From Mycobacterium sp. 852002-51971_SCH5477799-a (GTDB lineage Bacteria; Actinomycetota; Actinomycetes; Mycobacteriales; Mycobacteriaceae), in NCBI RefSeq assembly GCF_001667145.1, contig NZ_LZIF01000083.1:62001-126000 (forward strand): a stretch of 64,000 nucleotides of DNA. Reading direction: 5' to 3'. The translations under genes and the position numbers were made by a program. Below the pieces are notes generated by a model. The model did not search any database. It saw only the letters and a list, made by a program, of their open reading frames with translations, and was not told the origin of the DNA. The number at the start of each line of letters is the position of its first letter. Within the stretch, counting starts at the first letter, position 1. This document shows, one piece after another, positions 16,275-28,278 of this stretch.

Positions 16275-16696
16275 CCTCCCCCGATGTGTCGCAACCCAAG
16301 GTGCAACTGAGCGACGACGAGTGGCGCAAGAAACTCAGCCCGGAAGAGTTCCACGTGCTGCGCCAGGCCGGCACCGAGCGGCCCTTCACCGGTGAATACA
16401 CCGACAGCAAAACCGAAGGCGTGTACCAGTGCCGGGCCTGTGGTGCCGAATTGTTCCGCAGCACAGAGAAGTTCGAGTCGCACTGCGGCTGGCCGTCGTT
16501 CTTCGACCCGGCGAAGTCCGACGCGGTGATCCTGCGGCCCGACCATTCGATGGGCACGACGCGCACGGAGGTGCTGTGCGCGAACTGCCACAGTCACCTG
16601 GGCCACGTGTTCGCCGGCGAGGGCTACCCGACGCCGACGGATCAGCGCTACTGCATCAATTCGGTCTCGCTGCGGCTGGTGCCGGCGGGCGGCTAG
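16271..16696 (+). CDS. msrB: Methionine sulfoxide reductase B
   Basis: 141 residues. Reduces the R-epimer of methionine sulfoxide in proteins. Two zinc CxxC pairs are present (QCRACGAELF and LCANCHSHLGH). The catalytic Cys is in RYCINSVSL, and the GWPSFFDP and HLGHVF motifs are intact. No resolving Cys equivalent to the E. coli-type second active-site Cys is obvious, so recycling may use a different thiol. Starts inside the aftC stop codon. Matches Rv2674. Confidence 0.96.
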   Translation: MTSPDVSQPKVQLSDDEWRKKLSPEEFHVLRQAGTERPFTGEYTDSKTEGVYQCRACGAELFRSTEKFESHCGWPSFFDPAKSDAVILRPDHSMGTTRTEVLCANCHSHLGHVFAGEGYPTPTDQRYCINSVSLRLVPAGG

Positions 16697-16724
16697 CGGG
16701 GCTTTGTTCCGCGACACATAACCA

Positions 16725-16755
16725 GTTGCGACGACACGCCGAGCTGGGTCGCAAC
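16725..16755. terminator. Possible bidirectional terminator hairpin
   Basis: GTTGCGAC (16725-16732) and GTCGCAAC (16748-16755) form an 8-base stem with a 15-base loop between the convergent msrB and nuclease-like genes. There is no U-run, so the call rests on position and pairing. Confidence 0.45.
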
Positions 16756-16758
16756 GCT

Positions 16759-17634
16759 TTATATCTCGCGGCAACCTCGACGGATAAGCGCGTCGCGGCA
16801 ACCTCGACGGATAAGCGCGTCGCGCACGCGGCGCACGACCCCTTCGGGTTTGTCCTCGGCGATCACCCGGACCACGATCCAGCCGAGTTCTTCAAGCTTG
16901 CGCACCCGCCACTGGTCGCGGGCGTACTGGCGACGGTCGGCGCGGTGATGATCACCGTCATACTCGGCGGCCACTTTGTATTTCTCCCAAGCCATATCGA
17001 GCACGCCAACCGTTCGCCAGTTCTCATTCACGGGTACCTGCGTCTCCGGTGCGGGCAGCCCGGCGTCGACCAGTAGCAGACGCAGCCAGGTCTCCTTGGG
17101 TGACGCGGCACCGGGATCGACGAGCGGGAGTGCCGTGCGTAGGCGTCGCAGCCCCCGCACCCGCGGATACCGCTCCGCCAGCAGCGACACCTGCTCGACG
17201 TCAAACGGTGTCGCGCGCATCAACGCGTCGAGCCGCGCGACCGCCTCTCCCCTGGGGAGCTGCCTGGCCAGGTCGTAGGCCGTTCTCGCCAACGTGGTCA
17301 CCGGCAGTCCCGCGATACGGGTGATTTCGTCCGGCTCAATTCGTTGATTGCGGGTGATTACGCCCGCCGGAGCATGCGGGTTACGCCAGATCACCTCGAT
17401 GGGTTCGTCGTCGTCGATCCAATTCGAGCCGTGCAGCTTCGCGGCTGCCAGTCCAGCGATCACGGCGCGCCGGCCCGACCACAGCCATGCCGCACCACAT
17501 CGCGTTCGCAACGGCGGTGCGGCGTCGCCCGACAGATAGATGTCGGGATAGATCGCACGGAACTGCGTTCGCAATTGATATGGGCTCAGGCTTCCCCGGC
17601 GCACAGCCTCGCTGCCTCTGAACACGTCTTCCAC
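16759..17634 (-). CDS. DUF559/Vsr-like nuclease-domain protein with AbiEi-like N-terminus
   Basis: 291 residues. The N-terminal 100 residues (SLSPYQLRTQFRAIYPDIYL, AVIAGLAAAKLHG) resemble the winged-helix/AbiEi-type antitoxin-like start of mycobacterial hypothetical proteins. The C-terminal part, GVLDMAWEKYKVAAEYDGDH followed by HRADRRQYARD and LEELGWIVVRV, is a PD-(D/E)XK/DUF559 pattern with candidate active residues Asp, Glu and Lys. The last 18 residues are a perfect nine-residue duplication. It could be a DNA repair or defence nuclease; no partner gene is adjacent. Not part of the M. tuberculosis core order. Confidence 0.7.
   Translation of the reverse strand: MEDVFRGSEAVRRGSLSPYQLRTQFRAIYPDIYLSGDAAPPLRTRCGAAWLWSGRRAVIAGLAAAKLHGSNWIDDDEPIEVIWRNPHAPAGVITRNQRIEPDEITRIAGLPVTTLARTAYDLARQLPRGEAVARLDALMRATPFDVEQVSLLAERYPRVRGLRRLRTALPLVDPGAASPKETWLRLLLVDAGLPAPETQVPVNENWRTVGVLDMAWEKYKVAAEYDGDHHRADRRQYARDQWRVRKLEELGWIVVRVIAEDKPEGVVRRVRDALIRRGCRDALIRRGCREI
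16767..16820. repeat. Exact tandem duplication, two 27-base units
   Basis: Units at 16767-16793 and 16794-16820 are identical. They duplicate nine codons (RDALIRRGC) at the C-terminus of the nuclease-like protein without shifting frame. Confidence 0.95.
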
Positions 17635-17778
17635 GCACTAAAGACGCCCCTGCCCGCCGCGAGGATCCGCCAGACATAAGCCACCGCGACGGGTGTCGGC
17701 GTGTCGTCGCGGACGTTTACGTGTCGTGACGTGCAAAGCGGCGGACAACTGGGTCGTCGGCCGCGGTCAGCCCACGAG

Positions 17779-18531
17779 TCAGTCCACCCGGGTGGCGTGC
17801 ACTTCCCAGAACGGGGCGTGTGCCCGGGCCCCCTCGAGCCACGGCTCGATCACCCGGAAGCGCTCCAGCAATTTCTCCGCCTGATCGGCCATGTCCGGGT
17901 TGCGCTTGGCCATCGCCTCGATGGACTCGACGCTGACGTTGACCCGGTAGGTGGTCGTGCCCAGATAGGTGATCTCCCAGCCGCCGTCGGGAAGCACGTC
18001 GCGAAAGTCGTTCTCCGACAACGACCTCAACATCTTGAAGCCGTTGACGTTGTGTTCGCCGAACTCGAACATGTACAGCCGCGCGCCCGGCTTGGTGGCG
18101 CGGTGCAACGCCTGCACATAGGACCGGCGCAGCTCGGCCTCGGTGCTGAAGGTGTGGTAGAAGGCGCAGTCGACCACCGTGTCGAACCGGCCGTCGAATC
18201 CGTCCAGCTTCGTCGCGTCGGCCAGCTCGAAATTGACTGACACCCCGGCCTTTTGGGCGTTCTGCCGGGCCCGCTCGATGGCTCCCGCCGAGCCGTCGAT
18301 GCCGGTCGCCGAATATCCCTTGGACGCGTAATAGATCGCGTGATGGCCCGGACCGGTGCCCGGGTCGAGCACCTCACCCTTGATCGCGCCCACCGCGACG
18401 AGCTGCTGGACCACCGGCTGCGGCCCGCCGATGTCCCACGGAGTGGCGGCCGGCAGACCGTGCGACGTCCGCGGGTCGCGGTACATCTCCTCGAATCGGG
18501 TGGAATCGGTCGGATCGAAAGGCGTTGTCAT
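17779..18531 (-). CDS. Class I SAM-dependent methyltransferase, Rv2675c-like
   Basis: 250 residues. Motif I is [19 protein letters not shown], then [20 protein letters not shown] (acidic ribose position) and [20 protein letters not shown] (motifs II-IV). The N-terminus [15 protein letters not shown] resembles TehB/thiopurine-type methyltransferases. It acts on an unknown small molecule. The start overlaps the stop of chdC by 4 bases (ATGA), so it is expressed with the haem genes. A link to porphyrin metabolism is inferred from that coupling alone. Confidence 0.88.
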   Translation of the reverse strand: MTTPFDPTDSTRFEEMYRDPRTSHGLPAATPWDIGGPQPVVQQLVAVGAIKGEVLDPGTGPGHHAIYYASKGYSATGIDGSAGAIERARQNAQKAGVSVNFELADATKLDGFDGRFDTVVDCAFYHTFSTEAELRRSYVQALHRATKPGARLYMFEFGEHNVNGFKMLRSLSENDFRDVLPDGGWEITYLGTTTYRVNVSVESIEAMAKRNPDMADQAEKLLERFRVIEPWLEGARAHAPFWEVHATRVD

Positions 18532-19223
18532 GGCAGGGCATTCACCAGCTGCTCGACGGCAACCCGGGGGCCGGTGAAGAACGGCGTCTCCTCGCGGGTG
18601 TGCCGGCGGGCATCGGTGGCACGCAGTTCGCGCATCAGGTCGACGATGCGGTGCAGTTCGGGGGCCTCAAAGGCCAGCAACCATTCGTAGTCGCCGAGCG
18701 CGAACGCCGGGACCGTGTTGGCGCGGACGTCCTTGTACTCGCGGGCGGCCATGCCGTGTTCGGCGAGCATGCGGCGGCGTTCCTCGTCGGGCAATAGGTA
18801 CCACTCGTAGGACCGCACAAAGGGATACACGCAGATGTAGGCGCCGGGCTCCTCGCCGGCCAGGAATGCCGGGATGTGGCTCTTGTTGAACTCGGCCGGC
18901 CGATGCAACGCCACACTGCTCCACACCGGCGAACTGACCCGCCCCAGCGCCGTGGTGCGCCGGAAATCGGCGTACGTGGCCTGCAGCGCCTCGACGCGTT
19001 CGGCGTGGGTCCAGATCATGAAGTCGGCGTCGGCGCGCAGGCCCGCGACGTCGTACAGCCCGCGCACCACGACGCCGCGCTCCTCCTGCTGCTTGAAGAA
19101 CGTCGACGCTTCATCGATGACGTCGTCCCGCTGGTCACCGAGCTCACCCGGCTCAACGGAGAACACCGAGAACATCAGGTAGCGGATCTGCGAGTTGAGC
19201 GAGTCGTAGTCGAGCTTGGCCAT
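18528..19223 (-). CDS. chdC: Coproheme decarboxylase ChdC (HemQ)
   Basis: 231 residues from ATG 19223. Converts iron-coproporphyrin III to haem b by two oxidative decarboxylations, the last step of the coproporphyrin-dependent pathway. Chlorite-dismutase-like fold: catalytic Tyr in SYEWYLLP and the proximal haem His in [25 protein letters not shown] is the second-repeat signature. Matches Rv2676c. It sits 5 bases downstream of the hemY stop, and its stop overlaps the methyltransferase start. The order hemE-hemY-chdC puts three haem steps in one operon. Confidence 0.94.
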   Translation of the reverse strand: MAKLDYDSLNSQIRYLMFSVFSVEPGELGDQRDDVIDEASTFFKQQEERGVVVRGLYDVAGLRADADFMIWTHAERVEALQATYADFRRTTALGRVSSPVWSSVALHRPAEFNKSHIPAFLAGEEPGAYICVYPFVRSYEWYLLPDEERRRMLAEHGMAAREYKDVRANTVPAFALGDYEWLLAFEAPELHRIVDLMRELRATDARRHTREETPFFTGPRVAVEQLVNALP

Positions 19224-19228
19224 GGAAC

Positions 19229-20601
19229 CTATCGTGCCACCCGCGCGTCCAAGTCTCCGATGGCCCTGATCACACGCTCGACCGCGCGCCCGGCCGCACC
19301 CACGCAGGCCGGCACGCCGATGCCGTCGAGGTAGCTGCCGGCCACCGCGAGCGTCGGGGGCAGGCCCGCGCGCACCTCGGCGACCAGGTCGGCATGGCCC
19401 GGGCCATACTGCGGCATCGCGTCGATCCAGCGCTGGATGCGGACGTCGACGGGGTCGATGGTCAACCCGAACACTGTGGTCAGGTCGCCCAACGCCCAGG
19501 TCAGCAGCTCGTCGTCGGACGTGTCGGCCGCCACGCGATCGCCGAACCGACCGAACGACAGCCGCAGCAGCTGCGCGTCGCCGGCGGCACCCCACTTGCG
19601 CGACGACAGCGTGATGGCCTTGGCCCGTAACCGCTCACCGGTGGCCACCAGCACACCCGAACACTCCGGGAACGCGGTATCGCCCGGCACGGCCAGCGCC
19701 ATCACGACCGACGATGCGCTGCTGATGCGCTCGGCGGCGGCGGCGCTGGGCAGGGCGACCTCGGCCAGCAGCCGGCGACACTCCCCCGCAGGCACCGCCA
19801 GGATCACCGCATCGACGGGCCACCGAGCGCCGGTGTCGTCGATCACCGACCAGCCGGCGTCGGCGCGCTCGAGCCGCGACACCGCGGCGCGCACCCAGCG
19901 CGGGCGCCCGCGTGCGACCAGCTCATCGATCAGCACCCGGTAGCCGCCCTCGAGCGACCCGAACACCGGCGCGCCGATGGCCGGCGGCAGCGCCTGACCC
20001 ACGGCGTCCGTCAGGCTGGTGGCGCCGCGATCCAGCGCCGCCGCCACGGTCGGGGCGGCCGCGCGCAGCCCGATAGTGGCCGCCGAACCCGCATAGACCC
20101 CGCTGAGCAGCGGATCCACCGACCGCGACACCACCTGGTCGCCGAACCGCTCGCCCACCAGGTCGGCCACCAAGGGGTCGCTGCCCGCCCGCCACGCCAG
20201 CGGGCGGCGGGGTTCGGCCTCGATGCGGGCCACCGTGGCCTCGTCGACCAGTCCCGCCACCGACGCCGCCGACGACGGGATCCCGACGACGGTGCCCGTC
20301 GGCAGCGGACGTAACTCCTGGCGGCTGTAGATCAGTGGGCGTGCGCCGGTCGAAACCCGCTGGCGCTCAGTCAGATTCAGCTCCGCCAGCAGCGCCGGCA
20401 TTTCGGGGCGGCGCAGCACGAAAGCCTCGGCACCCAGATCCATCGGCTGTCCGCCGACCGGCTCAGTGCGCAGCACGCCGCCGAGCCGGTCACCCGGGTC
20501 GAACAGCGTGATCGCCACGCCGTCGCCGGCGGCCGCGCGCAGTCGATAGGCCGCCGTCAGGCCCGAAACACCGCCCCCCACAACACAATACGAGGGAGAA
20601 G

Positions 20602-20605
<4 letters not shown>
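19229..20605 (-). CDS. hemY: Coproporphyrinogen III oxidase CgoX (HemY)
   Basis: 458 residues from ATG 20605, overlapping the hemE stop by 4 bases (ATGA). FAD-binding dinucleotide motif [18 protein letters not shown] at the N-terminus, then [11 protein letters not shown] and the protoporphyrinogen-oxidase core [14 protein letters not shown]. Oxidises coproporphyrinogen III to coproporphyrin III. In monoderm-type pathways this oxidase acts before iron insertion. A C-terminal FAD motif [19 protein letters not shown] is intact. Rv2677c equivalent. Confidence 0.94.
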
Positions 20606-22549
<1,944 letters not shown>

Positions 22550-22607
22550 CCGCCGCCTGAGCTGCACATATAGCTTTGGTGGAGGGCTGGTAACGGGTTG
22601 GTCGCGG

Positions 22608-22622
22608 CGGGTTTGAAACCCG
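22608..22622. promoter_or_regulatory. Perfect palindrome upstream of the DUF3000 gene
   Basis: CGGGTTT-G-AAACCCG has 7-base arms and a single-base centre, about 100 bases before the start at 22724. It could be a regulator site or the stem of an echA15 terminator; which is not resolvable. Confidence 0.35.
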
Positions 22623-22723
22623 GCGCGCCTGTCGCGGCGTGTCGGGCAGTAGGTCTACCGTCGATCCCTGTGACCCGTGCCGTGACGACGCAGAACGGTC
22701 GGGATGAACAGGAGCGGCGCCAA

Positions 22724-23305
22724 GTGACCTCATCCGAACCGGCCCCATTCCGCGAGGCGGTGGAGGCGATGAACGCCGTCGTCGTGCGGTCGGAGATCGA
22801 GTTGGGTCCCATCCGGCCGCCGCAACGCTTGGCTCCCCACAGCTACGCCCTGGGCGCCGAGGTCAAACATCCCGATCGCGACATCATTCCCGAACGGTCC
22901 GACGGCGATGCCTTCGGACGGTTGATCCTGCTGTACGACCCCGAAGGGGCCGACGCGTGGGACGGCACCATCCGCATGGTCGCCTACATCCAGGCCGACC
23001 TTGACCCCAGTGAGGCGGTCGACCCGCTGCTGCCCGAAGTAGCGTGGAGCTGGCTAGTCGAGGCACTGGAGTCACGTATGGAACAAGTCGTCGCCCTGGG
23101 CGGCACCGTCACCGCCACTACATCGGTGCGCTACGGAGACATCTCCGGGCCGCCGCGCGCCCACCAGCTCGAGCTGCGCGCGTCATGGACCGCGACGTCG
23201 CCCGTGGTCGGTGGGCATGTCGAGGCGTTCTGCGAGGTATTGGAACACGCGGCGGGCCTGCCACCCGCAGGAGTAACCGACCTGAGCTCGCGGTCACGCG
23301 CCTAG
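22724..23305 (+). CDS. DUF3000 protein, Rv2680-like
   Basis: 193 residues from GTG 22724, chosen for AGGAG nine bases before it; a GTG at 22682 would add 14 residues. The conserved core reads EAVEAMNAVVVRSEIELGPI, RLAPHSYALGAEV and GRLILLYDPEG. The N-terminal helix and a Trp-rich domain with DISGPPRAHQLELRASW suggest a small alpha/beta protein. No enzymatic motif is visible. It is followed one base later by the RNase D-like gene, an arrangement kept in mycobacteria. Function unknown. Confidence 0.88.
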   Translation: MTSSEPAPFREAVEAMNAVVVRSEIELGPIRPPQRLAPHSYALGAEVKHPDRDIIPERSDGDAFGRLILLYDPEGADAWDGTIRMVAYIQADLDPSEAVDPLLPEVAWSWLVEALESRMEQVVALGGTVTATTSVRYGDISGPPRAHQLELRASWTATSPVVGGHVEAFCEVLEHAAGLPPAGVTDLSSRSRA

Positions 23306-23306
23306 C

Positions 23307-24605
23307 ATGGCCGAACCGTCGGCCGACGGGCCGGGCAGCAGCGCGCCCGGCGACGTGGACGCCGACGCCGTCCCCACCCCCCTGTCACATCCGGCCGAAG
23401 GCGTCCCGCCCATCTCGGTGAGCGTCCGCGAGATCGAGGCCGCCGCGCAACGACTGGACCGCGGGCACGGCCCCTTCGCGGTGGACGCCGAGCGGGCCTC
23501 GGGTTTTCGCTACTCCAACCGTGCCTACCTGATCCAGATCCGGCGGGCCGGTTCCGGGACGGTGCTGATCGATCCGGTGAGCCACGGCGCCGACCCGTTG
23601 CAGGCCCTGCGGCCGGTTGCCGAGGTGCTGAGCAGCGACGAATGGATCCTGCACTCCGCCGATCAGGACCTGCCGTGTTTGGCGGAGGTGGGAATGCGGC
23701 CGCCGGCGCTGTATGACACCGAATTGGCCGGTCGGCTGGCCGGGTTCGAACGGGTGAACCTGGCCACCATGGTCGAGCGGCTGCTGGGCTTTGGGCTGGC
23801 CAAGGGCCACGGCGCAGCCGACTGGTCCAAGCGTCCCCTGCCCGCCGAATGGCTCAACTACGCCGCCCTGGATGTCGAGCTGCTGATCGAACTGCGCGCG
23901 GCGATGGCGGAGGTCTTGGCCGAGCAGGGCAAAACCGGTTGGGCCGCACAAGAATTCGACTATCTGCGCGACGCGGGTCTCAATGATCCCGGCGCCGCGG
24001 TGCGACGGGACCGGTGGCGGCGAACGTCGGGCATCCATCGCGTGCGCGATCAGCGTGGCCTGGCCGCGGTCCGCGAACTGTGGTTGACGCGCGACCGGAT
24101 CGCGCAGCGCCGCGACATCGCGCCGCGCCGCATCCTGCCCGACTCGGCCATCATCGATGCCGCGCTGACCAACCCGACAACCGTCGAGGAGCTGGTCGCT
24201 TTGCCCGTGTTCGGTGGGCGCAACCAGCGGCGCAGCGCCGCAGTTTGGTTGGCGGCGCTGGACGAGGCCCGGCGAACCAAGAACCCACCCGCCGAAAGCG
24301 AGCCGCCGAACGGCCCACCGCCACCGGCGCGGTGGAGCAGGCGCAAACCGGAGGCCGCCGCCCGGCTGGAGGCCGCCCGCTCGGCGCTGTCTGAGGTCTC
24401 CGAGCGGGTCAATGTTCCCACCGAGAATTTGGTCTCGCCGGACCTGGTGCGACGGCTGTGCTGGGACTGGTCGGCCGCCCCCGACCCGTTCGACGCCGTC
24501 GAGACGTTCCTGCGCGCCGGGCAGGCCCGACCGTGGCAGCGGGAGTTGGTGGACCCCGCATTGGCCCGGGCGCTTCAGGCGCCGGACGCCGACCCCGCTG
24601 GCTAG
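23307..24605 (+). CDS. RNase D-like 3'-5' exonuclease with HRDC domain, Rv2681-like
   Basis: 432 residues. DEDDy nuclease motifs: [13 protein letters not shown] (Asp, Glu), [12 protein letters not shown] (Asp), and [13 protein letters not shown] (Tyr, Asp) between about residues 55 and 200. An HRDC region follows ([32 protein letters not shown]). Trims the 3' ends of stable RNAs by family. The stop overlaps the convergent dxs stop by 4 bases. Preceded by the DUF3000 gene as in M. tuberculosis. Confidence 0.93.
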   Translation: MAEPSADGPGSSAPGDVDADAVPTPLSHPAEGVPPISVSVREIEAAAQRLDRGHGPFAVDAERASGFRYSNRAYLIQIRRAGSGTVLIDPVSHGADPLQALRPVAEVLSSDEWILHSADQDLPCLAEVGMRPPALYDTELAGRLAGFERVNLATMVERLLGFGLAKGHGAADWSKRPLPAEWLNYAALDVELLIELRAAMAEVLAEQGKTGWAAQEFDYLRDAGLNDPGAAVRRDRWRRTSGIHRVRDQRGLAAVRELWLTRDRIAQRRDIAPRRILPDSAIIDAALTNPTTVEELVALPVFGGRNQRRSAAVWLAALDEARRTKNPPAESEPPNGPPPPARWSRRKPEAAARLEAARSALSEVSERVNVPTENLVSPDLVRRLCWDWSAAPDPFDAVETFLRAGQARPWQRELVDPALARALQAPDADPAG

Positions 24606-26527
24606 TCGAGGTGCTCGCGGATCTCCGCTTCGGTGACGCCGCTGCCCAGCGCTGCTACCCAGCCGGTGATGCGACGGGCCACGTCCTGGTCGGTCAGCGC
24701 CAGCTCCGACAGCAGCTCCCCGCGGGAGGCGTGCTCGTAGAACCGCTGCGGCAGTCCGACGTCGCGGCATGGGACGTCGATGTCGGCCCGGCGCAGAGCG
24801 GCCGACACCGCCGAGCCCACCCCGCCGTTGACCCCGTTGTCCTCGCACGTGACGACGAGCTTGTGCTGGGCCGCCAATTCCAGGACGCTCTCCGAGACCG
24901 GCAGCACCCAACGCGGGTCGATGACCGTGACGCCGATCCCCTGGTCCTGTAGCCGTTTGGCCACCGCCAGCGCCATCGGCGTGAAGGCGCCGACACCGAT
25001 CAGCAGCACGTCGTGGTTGCACCCGCCGGCCGGGACCGCGAGCACGTCGACACCCGCGATGCCCGATCCGCGGCGCTCGATCGCCGGGATGTCCTCGCCC
25101 ACATCGCCTTTGGGGAAGCGCAGCGCCGTGGGGCCGTCGTCGACGTCGAGCGCCTCACCGAGTTCCTCGCGCAATCGGGTGGCGTCCCGGGGCGCGGCCA
25201 CCCGCATGCCGGGCACGATGCCCAGGATCGACATGTCCCACATGCCGTTGTGGCTGGCGCCGTCCGAACCGGTGATGCCGGCCCGGTCGAGCACCATGGT
25301 GACCGGCAGCTTGTGCAGCGCCACGTCCATCATGATCTGGTCGAAGGCCCGGTTGAGGAATGTCGAATAGATGGCCACCACCGGATGCATGCCGCCCATG
25401 GCAAGTCCGGCGGCCGACGTCATCGCGTGTTGCTCGGCGATGCCGACGTCGAACAAGCGGTCCGGGAACTGCTGCCCGAACGGTGTCAGCCCGGTCGGGC
25501 CGGGCATGGCGGCGGTGATGGCCACGATGTCGCGGCGCCTCCTGGCGTAGCCGATGAGGGCGTCGGAGAACGTCGCCGTCCAGCCGGGCCCGGCGACCTT
25601 GGTCGCCTGCCCGGTCACCGGGTCGATGACGCCGCAGGAATGCATCTGTTCGGCTTCGTCGTCCTCGGCCGGGGCGAAGCCCATCCCCTTGCGGGTCACC
25701 ACGTGCACGATCACCGGGCGGCCGAAGCCCCGGGCGTGCCGCAGCGCGGCCTCCACCGCGCGTTCGTCGTGCCCGTCGACCGGCCCCACGTACTTCAGAC
25801 CCAGATCAGTGAACATCAGCTGCGGCGACAACGAATCCTTGATGCCGGCCTTGACGCTGTGCATGAAGCGGTAGGCGATCTTGCCGACGAGCGGAAGCGC
25901 GCGCAGCGCGTCGCGGCCCTTCTCCATGGCCTGCTCGTAGGCCGGCTGCAGCCGCAGCGAGGCGAGATGGTCGGCGACACCGCCGATCGTCGGGGCATAA
26001 CTGCGGCCGTTGTCGTTGACCACGATGATGACCGGGCGGACCGAGGCGGCGATGTTGTTCAGCGCCTCCCAGCACATGCCGCCGGTGAGCGCGCCGTCGC
26101 CGACCACCGCGACCACGTGGCGATTGCGGTGCCCACTCAGTTCGAAAGCCTTGGCCAGCCCGTCGGCATAGGACAGCGACGCGCTGGCGTGGCTGGACTC
26201 GACCCAGTCGTGCTCGCTCTCGGCGCGCGACGGATATCCGGACAGCCCACCCTTCTTGCGCAGGCTCTCGAACTCAAGCGAACGGCCCGTCAGCATCTTG
26301 TGGACGTAGGCCTGATGGCCGGTGTCGAAGATGATCGGATCGTGGGGTGAATCGAACACCCGGTGCAGGGCGAGCGTCAGCTCCACCACGCCCAGATTGG
26401 GGCCCAGGTGCCCCCCAGTCGCAGCAACCTTGTGAATCAAAAACTCGCGAATCTCGGCGGCCAGTTCGCGAAGTTCATGGTGGGAAAGGTGCTGCAGATC
26501 AGCGGGCCCGCGGATCTGTTCCAGCAT
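24602..26527 (-). CDS. dxs: 1-deoxy-D-xylulose-5-phosphate synthase
   Basis: 641 residues, full family length. Condenses pyruvate with glyceraldehyde 3-phosphate using thiamine diphosphate, the first step of the MEP isoprenoid pathway. TPP/Mg site [16 protein letters not shown] (Asp and Asn ligands) with [15 protein letters not shown]. The central domain holds [20 protein letters not shown] with its conserved catalytic Glu/His region, and the C-terminal transketolase domain follows. Rv2682c (dxs1) equivalent. Transcribed alone, convergent to the exonuclease. Confidence 0.96.
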   Translation of the reverse strand: MLEQIRGPADLQHLSHHELRELAAEIREFLIHKVAATGGHLGPNLGVVELTLALHRVFDSPHDPIIFDTGHQAYVHKMLTGRSLEFESLRKKGGLSGYPSRAESEHDWVESSHASASLSYADGLAKAFELSGHRNRHVVAVVGDGALTGGMCWEALNNIAASVRPVIIVVNDNGRSYAPTIGGVADHLASLRLQPAYEQAMEKGRDALRALPLVGKIAYRFMHSVKAGIKDSLSPQLMFTDLGLKYVGPVDGHDERAVEAALRHARGFGRPVIVHVVTRKGMGFAPAEDDEAEQMHSCGVIDPVTGQATKVAGPGWTATFSDALIGYARRRRDIVAITAAMPGPTGLTPFGQQFPDRLFDVGIAEQHAMTSAAGLAMGGMHPVVAIYSTFLNRAFDQIMMDVALHKLPVTMVLDRAGITGSDGASHNGMWDMSILGIVPGMRVAAPRDATRLREELGEALDVDDGPTALRFPKGDVGEDIPAIERRGSGIAGVDVLAVPAGGCNHDVLLIGVGAFTPMALAVAKRLQDQGIGVTVIDPRWVLPVSESVLELAAQHKLVVTCEDNGVNGGVGSAVSAALRRADIDVPCRDVGLPQRFYEHASRGELLSELALTDQDVARRITGWVAALGSGVTEAEIREHLD

Positions 26528-26580
26528 CCAGTCAGTCTACGCAGCGCCTGCGAGAACACTACTGACGAAGTCGCGGGCGT

Positions 26581-28053
26581 TCACCGCCGCTGCGCGGGGC
26601 CGAACAGTTCGGCCAGGGTGTCGTGCAGTTCGGGATCTGCCAGGATGACGACCTCGTCGCCGGCCTCGAGTTCGGTGCCGCCCCGCACCGGCACGAGGCC
26701 CGTGGTGCGGACCACGATGCTCACCCAGATGTCACCGACGCGGTCGCTGAGACCCTCGACCGTGCAACCCTCGGCGACAGAACCGGCCGCGACGCTGAAG
26801 CGATGGACACCTTGCGGTTCGTCGGCGAGTCGCACACCTATCTGCCATGGCCGAGTCTCCACAGTGCGCATGGGCAGGTGCAACAGCCTGGCCACACCGG
26901 GCACCGAGCTGCCCTGCACCAGCACTGAGAAGACGACGACGATGATCACGATGCCGTACAGGCGTTCGGCGTCGGCGAGGTGAGCGGCGCGCAGGAACTC
27001 GCCCAGCAGAATCGGCACTGCACCCTTGAGCCCGGCGAAAAGAACGAAGCTGCGTTCGTTTCGCCGCAATCGGACTCCAACCAGGCAGGAGCCCACCGCC
27101 AACGGCCGAATCAGCACCGTCAGGGCCACGGCGAGGACGAGCCCGGTGACCCATACATCGGGATGGCCAAGGACATTGAGGTCGACGGTCAAACCCAGAA
27201 CCGCAAACGCGACGATTTCCGCCAGACCGGCCACGGCGGCGTGGAATCGCTTGATCTCCGGCTTGTACGGCGCGCGAGCGTCACCGATCACGATGCCGGC
27301 TACGAACACGGCCAGGAATCCGGAGCCGTGCGCGAGCGTGGCGATGCCGTACAACATCAGACAGGACGCCAGCGTTCGTAGCGAGTAGAGACCTTCGCTG
27401 GGCAACGCGACACGGCGCATGAAGACGAGCAGGACACGTCCGCCGAGCACCCCGACGGCCAAGCCGACCGCCATCTGAAGAACGAATTGTGTTCCCACGC
27501 TGGCGAATCCGGCCGCACTGAGACCACCGGCGGCAATCAGGCTGGACATCAAGGCGATGCCGACCGGATCATTGGCACCGGACTCGCCCTCCAGGATGGT
27601 GCCGCTTCGCCCCCTGATTTCGCGTTTGCCCAGAACAGAGAAGACTACGGCCGGGTCGGTCGGAGCCACGGCCGTGGCCACCAGCACCGCGGGAAACCAG
27701 CCGATTCCGCACACGTAGTGCAGCACCAGTGCCGCCCCCGCCGCGGTGAGGGCGGTGCCCACGACACCCACCGACAGGATCGGGACGGCTGCGGCGCGAA
27801 AGCGCGACGGCCCGATGTGCATGCCGCCGTCGAACAGCACCAGGACCAACGCGATGGTGATCACCCGTTCGACGATCCGCTCGGAAGGCGGCTGCACCGC
27901 GGGCACGGCGTGCACCGCGACGGCGGCTCCGACCAGCACCAGCAGCGGCACGGGGACCTTGACCCGCTCGGTTAGCCGATTCGCCAGCACCGCAGCCAAA
28001 CCGACTGCGCTAGAGAACAATACGAGCAGCGCGTAACGAAACGTCTCGTTCAC
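26581..28053 (-). CDS. CPA1-type monovalent cation/H+ antiporter with RCK_C-like tail
   Basis: 490 residues from GTG 28053. About 12 helices. Transport-site motifs APTDPAVVFSVLGKREI and LEGESGANDPVGIALM are typical of NhaP/CPA1 antiporters. The C-terminal 120 residues include a TrkA-C-like domain (VSIVVRTTGLVPVRGGTELE, AGDEVVILADPELHDTLAEL), matching E. coli NhaP2 (CvrA) architecture. It probably exports K+ or Na+ for H+, with the tail binding a regulatory ligand. It replaces the arsenic-gene segment that follows dxs in M. tuberculosis, and is grouped here with K+ import genes. Confidence 0.85.
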   Translation of the reverse strand: MNETFRYALLVLFSSAVGLAAVLANRLTERVKVPVPLLVLVGAAVAVHAVPAVQPPSERIVERVITIALVLVLFDGGMHIGPSRFRAAAVPILSVGVVGTALTAAGAALVLHYVCGIGWFPAVLVATAVAPTDPAVVFSVLGKREIRGRSGTILEGESGANDPVGIALMSSLIAAGGLSAAGFASVGTQFVLQMAVGLAVGVLGGRVLLVFMRRVALPSEGLYSLRTLASCLMLYGIATLAHGSGFLAVFVAGIVIGDARAPYKPEIKRFHAAVAGLAEIVAFAVLGLTVDLNVLGHPDVWVTGLVLAVALTVLIRPLAVGSCLVGVRLRRNERSFVLFAGLKGAVPILLGEFLRAAHLADAERLYGIVIIVVVFSVLVQGSSVPGVARLLHLPMRTVETRPWQIGVRLADEPQGVHRFSVAAGSVAEGCTVEGLSDRVGDIWVSIVVRTTGLVPVRGGTELEAGDEVVILADPELHDTLAELFGPAQRR

Positions 28054-28278
28054 GATGGCAGCAATCCGGTACCGGTGAGCACATACCGCGCACACAATCG
28101 ACGCGACTCGACCATCACGGCCCGTTCTCGGAGGGTAAGCACGCGCGCCTTTCGATCGGTCGACAACGACACCGCCGACCAGACTTCCCGGCACACCGCG
28201 ACGCAGTCTAGCCGGTCGTAGGACACACCCGGGCGGCATTGCGGCGGAGCAACCGGGAGGACCGTCGCCACAACGTAA

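Noticed and set aside
28054..28278. Possible c-di-AMP (ydaO-type) riboswitch upstream of the antiporter
   Set aside because: I looked for its conserved elements in the antiporter leader because of the K+ context and found none.
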